A stretch of 5,663 nucleotides of DNA, from contig JAFAWJ010000426.1 in the NCBI GenBank assembly GCA_019242065.1, positions 1 through 5,663 of the forward strand, given 5' to 3'. Position 1 is the first letter of the stretch. Each line of letters begins with the position of its first letter. Position numbers and translations under genes: made by a program. Shown piece after piece: positions 1 to 5,663 of the stretch. Origin of the DNA: Chloroflexota bacterium (lineage in GTDB: Bacteria > Chloroflexota > UBA6077 > CF-72). The notes beneath the pieces are model-generated. The model was not told the DNA's origin. It searched no databases and saw only the letters and a program-made list of their open reading frames with translations.

Positions 1-2
1 AG

Positions 3-1154
3 CCGCCAAACCTGTTCGTCGATCGCCTGCCGGAGCGCTACCGTGACCAGGCGCCGCGCGTCGTGCGCGGCAAGGATGGTGGCGATGGCTGGAGTCTGGA
101 CGGCTCGATTCCGGAGAGCACCCTCGGCCTGCCCTGGGGTCTGGGCGCGGTCAACCCCGGCGCGCGCATTCGCATCGCACCGCGCGGTCTGCGCTGGGAA
201 GAGCTGGTACCGGGCAATTACGACGGCGCCGCCCACATCAAGGACATGGCCTCCGACGGGATCGACGCCGCGGTCGTCTACCCGCAGATGGTGTATCGCG
301 CGTATACCGGCCTCAAGGATCGCGACGCGGGACTGGAGTGTCTCAAGGCATTCAACGACTGGCTGCTGGAGGACTTCGTCTCGGTCGATCCGCGGCGGTT
401 GATCGGGATGTGCATGATCCCCTGGGAGCACCCGATCGACGTCACCGTGGCGGAGCTGGACCGCGTCCTGAAGAAGGGCGCCCGCGCCATCTTCCTGCCC
501 TACACCATGAATCCGCCGATCTACGCGCCGTACTGGGATCCCATCTGGGAGCTCATCAGTGGCGCCAACGCGGTGGCGTCGGTCCACCTGCGCTTCGGCG
601 GCACGCGACCGCCGGATCCCCCGCTGCCCGACGGTCTGAAGAAAAACTGGATTGGCAGCGTCAACATCGTCATGGGCTATTTCTCGGCGATCCAGCCCTT
701 GACGGAGATGATCTACACCGGCCTGTTCGAGCGTTTCCCAACGCTGAAGTTCGTGCACGCCGAGGTGGACTGGGGCTGGCTCGGGTTCTGGACCGAGATC
801 ATGGACCAGGTGGTCCGCCAGCACAGCTACTGGGTGGACTGGCCAATGCAGCGCAAGCCCAGCGAATACATCGGCCGCAACGTGTGGGTCACCGGTCTGG
901 ACGACGTCGAGGGTTTCCGCCAGGCCAGACTCGGCAGCGACCTGGTGGCACGTGGCGCGATGTTCTCGATCGACTACCCCCACGAGATTTCGCTGTTCGG
1001 CAGCACACAGAACGTGCTCTCGGAGTTGACGCAGGGGCTGGAGCCCAACGTCAAACGCGCGCTGCTGGCCGGCAACGCCATGAAGGTCTTCGGCCTCCAC
1101 GACGATCCGGCCGATGGCGTGGCGGGCGAGCGCGCCGCGGTGGCTGTCAGCTGA
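3..1154 (+). CDS. Amidohydrolase-2 / ACMSD-like metal-dependent hydrolase or decarboxylase (5' partial)
   Basis: The frame is open from base 3, before any start codon, and the upstream residues (PPNLFVDRLPERYRDQAPRV) are family-like, so the true start lies outside the window and the internal GTG at 63 is not it. The visible 383 residues look like a COG2159/PF04909 TIM-barrel enzyme. Numbering from base 3, candidate metal or catalytic residues are H195 (SVHLRFGG), H252 (KFVHAE) and D324 (SIDYPH), followed by the usual C-terminal LLAGNAMKVFGL. The N-terminal HxH metal motif, if present, is upstream and cannot be checked. Family members decarboxylate or hydrolyse small, often aromatic or enoic carboxylic acids in the cytoplasm, using one divalent metal. 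The residue before the catalytic Asp is Ile, where Ser or Thr is more usual. It appears to be a catabolic enzyme cotranscribed with the flavoenzyme and hydrolase downstream. The family is fairly certain; the reaction is not. Confidence 0.88.
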   Translation, partial: PPNLFVDRLPERYRDQAPRVVRGKDGGDGWSLDGSIPESTLGLPWGLGAVNPGARIRIAPRGLRWEELVPGNYDGAAHIKDMASDGIDAAVVYPQMVYRAYTGLKDRDAGLECLKAFNDWLLEDFVSVDPRRLIGMCMIPWEHPIDVTVAELDRVLKKGARAIFLPYTMNPPIYAPYWDPIWELISGANAVASVHLRFGGTRPPDPPLPDGLKKNWIGSVNIVMGYFSAIQPLTEMIYTGLFERFPTLKFVHAEVDWGWLGFWTEIMDQVVRQHSYWVDWPMQRKPSEYIGRNVWVTGLDDVEGFRQARLGSDLVARGAMFSIDYPHEISLFGSTQNVLSELTQGLEPNVKRALLAGNAMKVFGLHDDPADGVAGERAAVAVS

Positions 1155-1155
1155 C

Positions 1156-1626
1156 GTGGCTGAGGCTAACCGTCTCAGTGCCGACGACCGTCTGGACATC
1201 CTGGACCTCATCGCCCGCTACGCGCACACGCTCGATTCGGGTGATCTGGACGGCTATGTGAACAACTTCGCCCCGGACGCCGTCCTGTTCGGGAACCAGA
1301 AGGGCCGCGAACAGATCCGCGACTACGTGGCGAAGCTCATGCGCGAAGGACGTGCCGGCCCGTTGCCCAATGGCGACGTGGCCTATCGTCACTTCGCGGG
1401 TCAATCGACCATCGACGGCGCGGGTAACCGCGCCACCGTGCACTCGTACCTGTTGTGGATCAACATGGGGTCCGAACCACCCATTTCGGCCGCCGCCGAA
1501 TATGTCGACGAGTGCGTCAAACTCGACGACGGTCGCTGGTACTTTCAGTCACGCGTGCTGCACCGGCTGGCCGGTCGTTTTCCCGGTTCGCAGCCGGTGA
1601 CTGTCCCCCGGACCCAGACCACGTGA
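1156..1626 (+). CDS. SnoaL-like / NTF2-fold small protein
   Basis: This 156-residue protein has the length and pattern of the SnoaL_4-type NTF2-like cone fold. An N-terminal helix (LDILDLIARYAHTLDSGD, about residues 13-30) leads into the usual Y..ALDSGD...Y...F..DAV segment. H79 in YRHFAGQSTIDG and a closing strand DDGRWYFQSRV (about 123-134) follow. Known members include dehydratases, ketosteroid-isomerase-like and cyclase-like enzymes and small ring-hydroxylase-type subunits, usually with a Tyr/Asp/His pocket; Y22, D27 and H79 are candidates here. I place the start at GTG 1156, one base after the amidohydrolase stop, because the family alignment begins just after it. A longer in-frame reading from 1114 would overlap the upstream gene and adds no family-like residues. 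No strong Shine-Dalgarno is seen, so coupling to the upstream gene is likely. There is no signal peptide. It may dehydrate or isomerise a pathway intermediate; the specific role is unknown. Confidence 0.85.
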   Translation: MAEANRLSADDRLDILDLIARYAHTLDSGDLDGYVNNFAPDAVLFGNQKGREQIRDYVAKLMREGRAGPLPNGDVAYRHFAGQSTIDGAGNRATVHSYLLWINMGSEPPISAAAEYVDECVKLDDGRWYFQSRVLHRLAGRFPGSQPVTVPRTQTT

Positions 1627-2858
1627 ACATGCCCGTGCTGCTCGACCAGTTCCGCACGCTCTCGATGTTCGAGGCTCGCGCACGTGAGATCGTCCTACCC
1701 GACGCGCTCGCGTACGCCAGCGGCGGCTCGGCCTCCGAGGCCACCCTCGAGCGTAATCGACACGCGCTGCGGCATCTGGCCATCGAGCAGCGCGTGCTCA
1801 TGGGCGTCAAAACCGTCGACACCACCACCGCGTTTCTGGGACTCACGCTGCCCACGCCGATCATCGTCTCGCCGATGGGCGGCATGTACCGCTTTCATCC
1901 AGAAGGCGACGTCGAGATGGCGCGTGGCGCCACACGTGACGGTGGCCTCAGCGTGGTCGCGGGCGGAGCGCCCAGACTGGACGAGGTCGCCGCGGCGGCC
2001 ACGGGTCCGCTGATCTTTCAGCTGTACTGGTTGGGGGATCGCGACTGGGTAGCCGACAAGCTGCGGACCGTGCACGCCGCCGGCTTCAAGGCGTTCTGTC
2101 TGACCGTCGACACGGCAGCCTACAGTCGGCGCGAGGGCGACCTCGTCCTGAACATGCCCGCGCGCCGGGCAGCCGCGCCCTTGCCGGATACCCAATCGTC
2201 GCTGACCTGGGACGACGTCGACTGGCTCAAGACGCAAATTCCTCTGCCTTTGGGACTCAAGGGCATCATGACCGCTCAGGACGCGTCTATCGCCCTCGAC
2301 CACGGGGTCGACTTCATCTGGGTCTCCAATCATGGCGGTCGGCAGCTCGACGACGGGCGGGCGACCATCGACGCGCTCGCCGACATCGCCGACGCGGTCA
2401 ATGGCCGCGTCCCGCTGATTGTCGACAGCGGCTTTCGTCGCGGCACGGACGCGATCAAAGCCCTGGCGCTCGGCGCGACCCTCGTGTCGTTCGGCCGGAC
2501 GGCCTTGTGGGGTCTGGCGGTCGGCGGGGCGGACGGCGTCCAGACCGTGCTGCGGCTCCTGAACGAAGAGCTGGTCATCAATATGAAGCTGGCCGGCCAA
2601 CGCTCTACCAGCCTGCTGACGCCGCGCGTGATCCGCCGCATCGACGCCTCGGGCTTTGCCATGCAGCCGCCACGTCAGGCGGCGCCGAGCGCGGACGGCA
2701 ACCTGATGTCGCAGCTGTCGGCGTCGCAGCGCGCTGCCGTCCAGGGCATTGCCGACGATGCCGGACTTTCGGAGATCGACAAAATGTGGAGCATCACCGA
2801 GGCCGTCCTCGGGGGCACCCCCTCCACCGGAACCTCGACCGAAAAGACCAACACTTGA
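1623..2858 (+). CDS. FMN-dependent alpha-hydroxy acid dehydrogenase/oxidase
   Basis: This is a 411-residue member of the glycolate oxidase / L-lactate dehydrogenase / mandelate dehydrogenase family, which oxidises L-2-hydroxy acids to 2-oxo acids with bound FMN. By motif comparison with spinach glycolate oxidase, the active-site set is complete: Y31, Y135 (FQLYW), D163 (LTVDT), R170 (SRRE), K223 (GLKGI), H247 and R250 (SNHGGRQ), and D278 (VDSGFRRGTD). Spacings such as K-to-H of 24 and H-to-D of 31 match glycolate oxidase. The S-P-M-G motif puts Gly at 86, where oxidases usually have Ala; mandelate dehydrogenase and lactate monooxygenase also have Gly. The family's GRP is GRT here. About 80 residues (332-411) follow the usual end and are unlike the family core, finishing in a Thr/Ser-rich tail. 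The start is GTG 1623, overlapping the previous stop as GTGA; ATG 1629 is an alternative. Neither has a good Shine-Dalgarno. Substrate and electron acceptor are not determined. Confidence 0.92.
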   Translation: MNMPVLLDQFRTLSMFEARAREIVLPDALAYASGGSASEATLERNRHALRHLAIEQRVLMGVKTVDTTTAFLGLTLPTPIIVSPMGGMYRFHPEGDVEMARGATRDGGLSVVAGGAPRLDEVAAAATGPLIFQLYWLGDRDWVADKLRTVHAAGFKAFCLTVDTAAYSRREGDLVLNMPARRAAAPLPDTQSSLTWDDVDWLKTQIPLPLGLKGIMTAQDASIALDHGVDFIWVSNHGGRQLDDGRATIDALADIADAVNGRVPLIVDSGFRRGTDAIKALALGATLVSFGRTALWGLAVGGADGVQTVLRLLNEELVINMKLAGQRSTSLLTPRVIRRIDASGFAMQPPRQAAPSADGNLMSQLSASQRAAVQGIADDAGLSEIDKMWSITEAVLGGTPSTGTSTEKTNT

Positions 2859-4589
2859 GTGTCAGTTAGTCATCTGGAACTCACCTCACGCCCTTTTCAA
2901 GACGGGCGACCGTTCGGCGAGGTCGGCGCCTACGAGGAGCTCGTCGGCGATGCTGAGTTCGCCATCGACCCCGACCATCCCCTGAACCAGGTCATCGTCG
3001 ATCTGCCGCTGGCCGGCCGCGACGCCGAAGGTCGTGTGCGGTGCATCGCCGACGTGCGCATTCTGCAGCCGCGCGACGCGCGCCGCGGCAACGGCGGTCT
3101 GCTCCTGGACGTGGTCAATCGCGGCACGTCGATCTTCGCGCACACGTTCGAACCCGGGCCGCTGGCGCCCACCACCCGTGTCACCGAAGGCTTCTTGCTG
3201 CAGCGCGGCTTTACCGTCGTCTCGTGCGGCTGGCAGCACGACATTCCCCGCGGCCACGGCCACGGTCGCTTCGGGCTGACCGCTCCCGAAGCGACGCTGG
3301 ATGGTCAGCCGCTGACGGGTCCGGTCAGCACCATGCGTACGATCGACGCGTCCACCGACACCCTGACGTTGGACTCGACCTACGTGCCCGCCGATCCGTC
3401 AGACGGGACTCTTCTGGAACGCGACGCCCCGAGTGGCCCGGGGCGGGTCGTCCCACGCGAGCAATGGTGGTTCGTCGAAGGTCGACCCGAGATTTGCATG
3501 CCAGACGGCTTCACGCCCGGCCTGACCTACGAAGTGACGTACACCGCCCGCGGTGCGCCCGTGACCGGGATCGGGCTTCTCGCCTTGCGTGACATCGTCG
3601 CGCACCTGCGCCGGACCAACGCCCTCACCTTCGCCATCGCCCTCGGCGGGTCGCAGACCGGCCGCCTGCTGCGCCAGTTTGTCCACCTCGGCTTGTGCGA
3701 AGGTGAGGACGGCCAGCTGGTGCTCGACGGCATCCTGGCCATCGCCGCCGGCGCGCGGACCGCCGACGCCAACCGACGCTTTGGCCAGCCTTCCTCCCAG
3801 GACCCCACGCCGCCCGTCTTTCCGTTCACCGACGCGATCCAGACCGACCCGCGCACCGGTCAGGTCGACGGGCTGTTGCGCCGCGCGCTCGAGCGCGGAA
3901 AGGTGCCGCGGGTGATGCACATGCACACGTCCTCCGAGTACTGCAGCAGCTCGGCCTACGTGCACTCTTCCGCCGCGCTGAGTCATCTCACCGCCGATGG
4001 CCAGTCTGACGTCCAGGTGCCCGAGACCGTGCGCATCTACCATCTGGCAAGCACCCAGCACGCGCCCGCCCCCTTGCCCATGCAGGGTCCGCCAGGTCGC
4101 GGCGTGAACCCGCCGAACACGATCGATTACAAGCCGTTCGTGCGGGCCGCGGTCGATACTCTGACGCAGTGGGTTACCGCCAATGTTGAGCCTCCGCCCA
4201 GCCGCTATCCGCGCTTCGACGCTGGCACGCTCGGCCCCGATCTGCGCCCGACCACGGATGCAGATGGCAATGAGGTGCCCGGTCTCCGCCATCCGGATGT
4301 GAGCGTGCCGCTGGCAACCTACACGGGCTGGAATCCGCGCAACCCCGCGACGGGCGGCGGCGACCTGCTCGTTCGGGCGATGGGCTCGAGCTTGCCCTTT
4401 GCGCCCGAGGTGATCCGTGGTCGCTATGCGAGTCGCGACCAATTCCTCACCGAAATCCGTCGAGCAGCCGAGACATTGGCGGCTGATCGGTATATCCTTC
4501 CCGACGACGTGGCAGGGGTAGTGCGTATGTCTGGCGACCGATGGGACGAGTGTGTGCAGTCTGTAACAGTCGAACGCGGAGGCGTGTGA
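2859..4589 (+). CDS. Alpha/beta hydrolase domain-containing protein, PF20091 (Abhydrolase_10)-like
   Basis: This is a 576-residue protein without a signal peptide or membrane segments, so probably cytoplasmic. The N-terminus (HLELTSRPFQDGRPFGEVGAYE, shortened here: HLELTS...GEVGAYE) is the typical opening of large alpha/beta-hydrolase-domain proteins, with LLLDVVNRG (about 81-89) and SCGWQHD (about 122-128) in the expected order. The nucleophile elbow is GGSQTGR with S265. E360 in TSSEY and H401 in ASTQHAP are the best candidates for the other triad members, as judged from family pattern. The family is poorly characterised; a serine esterase, lactonase or similar hydrolase acting on a carbonyl substrate is the reasonable inference. 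The start is GTG 2859, directly after the previous gene's TGA. No later start would keep the conserved N-terminus and no Shine-Dalgarno precedes it, so translation probably depends on re-initiation. The Trp that usually follows SSEY in this family appears to be Cys (C362). Confidence 0.85.
   Translation: MSVSHLELTSRPFQDGRPFGEVGAYEELVGDAEFAIDPDHPLNQVIVDLPLAGRDAEGRVRCIADVRILQPRDARRGNGGLLLDVVNRGTSIFAHTFEPGPLAPTTRVTEGFLLQRGFTVVSCGWQHDIPRGHGHGRFGLTAPEATLDGQPLTGPVSTMRTIDASTDTLTLDSTYVPADPSDGTLLERDAPSGPGRVVPREQWWFVEGRPEICMPDGFTPGLTYEVTYTARGAPVTGIGLLALRDIVAHLRRTNALTFAIALGGSQTGRLLRQFVHLGLCEGEDGQLVLDGILAIAAGARTADANRRFGQPSSQDPTPPVFPFTDAIQTDPRTGQVDGLLRRALERGKVPRVMHMHTSSEYCSSSAYVHSSAALSHLTADGQSDVQVPETVRIYHLASTQHAPAPLPMQGPPGRGVNPPNTIDYKPFVRAAVDTLTQWVTANVEPPPSRYPRFDAGTLGPDLRPTTDADGNEVPGLRHPDVSVPLATYTGWNPRNPATGGGDLLVRAMGSSLPFAPEVIRGRYASRDQFLTEIRRAAETLAADRYILPDDVAGVVRMSGDRWDECVQSVTVERGGV
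4578..4582 (+). promoter_or_regulatory. Shine-Dalgarno GGAGG for the DppB-like permease
   Basis: A perfect GGAGG lies in the last codons of the upstream hydrolase gene, 10 bases before GTG 4593. It is the strongest ribosome binding site in the window and supports GTG 4593 as the permease start, which the family N-terminus (YVLRRLIQAIP) also requires. Confidence 0.75.
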
Positions 4590-4592
4590 GCC

Positions 4593-5543
4593 GTGGGCGC
4601 CTACGTGCTGCGGCGACTCATCCAGGCGATCCCCGTCATCTTCTTTTCGACGTTCCTGGTCTTCATGGTGATCCACCTGATTCCAGGTGACGCCGCCGCC
4701 GTGCTTGCGGGACCGAACGCGACCCCCGAGGCGCTGGCGGCGATTCGGAAGGACATGGGCCTTGATCAGCCGTTGTTGGTGCAGTATGCCGTCTGGATCG
4801 GCCACCTGTTCCAGGGCGACCTGGGCAAGTCGACGCTCAGCGGGCAGCCGATTAGCAAGTTGCTCGCGGCGCGTGCGCCGGCGACCCTCGAGCTGACCAT
4901 CGCCGCCATGATGATCTCGATGATGGTGGCGTTGCCGCTCGGGATCCTCAGCGCGACGCACGTCCGCGGCAAACTCGAGTGGTTCATCTCCACCCTCCAG
5001 AGCCTGTGCCTGGCGATCCCCGGCTTCTGGGCCGGCATTCTGGCCATCATTCTGTTCTCGCTGATTCTGCGTTGGCTGCCGCCGGGCGGCCGCGTCGCCG
5101 ACGGTAACGACATCGGGGGTTCGATCAAGTCGCTCATCCTGCCGGCGACGACCCTTGGTCTGGCACTGGCGGCTGGCCTGTCGCGGTTTCTCAAGTTCAA
5201 CTTGCTCGAGGTGTTCTTCGACGACTATGTCCGAACGGCCCGCGCCAAAGGCCTGAGCAGCACGGCCGTGGTGTACGGCCACGCGCTGCGCAACGCCATG
5301 CTGCCGGTGATCACGATTCTGGGGGTCCAGTTCGCGAGCTTGCTGGGCGGCGCCATCATCATCGAATCGGTGTTTTCCTGGCCCGGCGTCGGTGGACTGA
5401 TGCTCGACGGCATCTCCAACCGCGACTACGCCGTCGTCCAGGGGGGCTTATTGCTCCTGGTGCTTCTGTTTATCATTATCAACCTGCTGGTTGATCTGAC
5501 CTACGCGCTCATTGATCCACGTATTCGGCTGGGGGAGAGCTAG
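4593..5543 (+). CDS. ABC importer permease, DppB/OppB/GsiC-like
   Basis: This 316-residue inner-membrane permease has the usual length and architecture of DppB-type subunits of peptide, opine, nickel or glutathione importers. The N-terminus YVLRRLIQAIPVIF opens the first membrane segment (about 10-30). The periplasmic stretch IPGDAAAVLAGPNATPE...MGLDQPL is typical of the family. Further hydrophobic segments lie at about 99-121, 135-160, 182-200, 237-257 and 284-304, giving six in all. The EAA loop that contacts the ATPases is DYVRTARAKGLSS...HALRNA (about 211-235), followed by PVIT and a conserved ESVFSWPGVGGL. It pairs with the permease beginning at 5547. The solute-binding protein and ATPases are not in the window. 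The start GTG 4593 is 3 bases after the hydrolase stop, in the same frame, with a clear Shine-Dalgarno. The substrate cannot be told from the permease; the operon context suggests a small organic compound rather than peptides as such. Confidence 0.95.
   Translation: MGAYVLRRLIQAIPVIFFSTFLVFMVIHLIPGDAAAVLAGPNATPEALAAIRKDMGLDQPLLVQYAVWIGHLFQGDLGKSTLSGQPISKLLAARAPATLELTIAAMMISMMVALPLGILSATHVRGKLEWFISTLQSLCLAIPGFWAGILAIILFSLILRWLPPGGRVADGNDIGGSIKSLILPATTLGLALAAGLSRFLKFNLLEVFFDDYVRTARAKGLSSTAVVYGHALRNAMLPVITILGVQFASLLGGAIIIESVFSWPGVGGLMLDGISNRDYAVVQGGLLLLVLLFIIINLLVDLTYALIDPRIRLGES
5531..5537 (+). promoter_or_regulatory. Shine-Dalgarno GGGGGAG for the DppC-like permease
   Basis: The purine run GGGGGAG, inside the last codons of the upstream permease, ends 9 bases before ATG 5547. 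It fixes that ATG as the likely start of the next gene. Confidence 0.7.
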
Positions 5544-5546
5544 ACG

Positions 5547-5663
5547 ATGGCCGTTCGATCCGCGTCCGAAGTTGTCGCGCGTCCACCGCTGGTTGCCGTC
5601 CCGCAGCAAGTCAAGAAGTCGCCCCATCCGCTCAACGCGGCGATGGTCCGCACCTGGCGCAAC
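5547..5663 (+). CDS. Probable DppC-like ABC permease, N-terminal fragment (3' partial)
   Basis: An open frame begins at ATG 5547, 3 bases after the DppB-like stop, with a good Shine-Dalgarno, and continues past the window end. The 39 visible residues are hydrophilic and contain no membrane segment yet. They end in NAAMVRTWRN, which resembles the cytoplasmic stretch just before the first membrane segment of DppC-type permeases (typically ...W.R...NP.A..G). DppC normally follows DppB directly, so the assignment rests mainly on gene order and this short tail. The length, transmembrane domain and EAA loop lie outside the window. This gene is too short to be listed by size alone but is well supported by its start signals. 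Confidence 0.75.
   Translation, partial: MAVRSASEVVARPPLVAVPQQVKKSPHPLNAAMVRTWRN

Noticed and set aside
63..65. GTG as the start of the amidohydrolase
   Set aside because: Family-like sequence continues in frame upstream to the window edge, and no good ribosome binding site precedes it, so the gene simply begins outside the window.
338..1261. A 307-codon + strand open frame overlapping the amidohydrolase and the SnoaL-like gene
   Set aside because: Its translation is Arg/Gly/His-rich and structureless, whereas the other frame gives clear family motifs across the same bases.
1455..1622. A 56-residue N-terminal extension of the flavoenzyme starting at 1455
   Set aside because: It would overlap most of the second half of the SnoaL-like gene and is Arg-rich without family similarity; GTG 1623 or ATG 1629 fits the usual N-terminus.
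1695..2600. A 301-codon open frame on the minus strand inside the flavoenzyme gene
   Set aside because: It is antisense to a gene with a complete set of active-site motifs; the translation is Arg/Asp/Gln-rich with no domain, so it is a GC-driven shadow.
3399..5282. A 627-codon open frame on the minus strand, spanning most of the hydrolase and permease genes
   Set aside because: It crosses two well-supported genes on the other strand. Its translation is rich in Arg, His, Gln and Gly with no recognisable domain, as expected for an antisense shadow of high-GC coding DNA.
1..5663. Possible mobile element, CRISPR array, RNA gene or defence system
   Set aside because: The window is almost completely filled by six co-directional metabolic and transport genes. 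I saw no terminal repeats, integrase or transposase motifs, spacer-repeat pattern or tRNA-like structure.

Overview
This is a fully coding, high-GC bacterial window (roughly two-thirds G+C by eye). Six genes lie on the + strand with essentially no space between them. The first and last run off the window edges. The organism cannot be named from this sequence. The strong GC bias at third positions, heavy use of GTG starts and family mix (COG2159 amidohydrolase, SnoaL-like protein, PF20091-type hydrolase, DppB/DppC permeases) fit a metabolically versatile soil or marine bacterium, possibly an uncultured lineage. That placement is a guess.

Layout: (1) 3-1154, a metal-dependent amidohydrolase of the ACMSD/amidohydrolase-2 type, missing its N-terminus. 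(2) 1156-1626, a SnoaL/NTF2-like small protein. (3) 1623-2858, an FMN-dependent alpha-hydroxy acid dehydrogenase/oxidase with a long C-terminal tail. (4) 2859-4589, an alpha/beta-hydrolase-domain protein that looks like the PF20091 (Abhydrolase_10) family. (5) 4593-5543, a DppB-like ABC importer permease. (6) 5547 to the window end, the first 39 codons of what is probably the partner DppC-like permease.

Junctions are one spare base, a 4-base overlap, zero bases, 3 bases and 3 bases. No promoter, terminator, RNA gene, repeat, mobile element or CRISPR array is visible, and no non-coding stretch exceeds a few bases. The arrangement reads as the middle of one long polycistronic operon. Translation of genes 2-4 probably depends on coupling, because no good Shine-Dalgarno sequence precedes them. 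Genes 5 and 6 have clear ones.

Functionally, the set looks like an uptake-and-catabolism cassette. A peptide/opine/glycoside-type ABC importer would bring in a small organic compound, a serine hydrolase could open an ester or lactone, and the flavoenzyme could oxidise a 2-hydroxy acid to a 2-oxo acid. The amidohydrolase-2 enzyme could decarboxylate or hydrolyse an intermediate, and the SnoaL-like protein could dehydrate or isomerise one. The substrate is unknown and the order of steps is inference. The combination is the most interesting thing here; nothing looks like a defence system or a mobile element.
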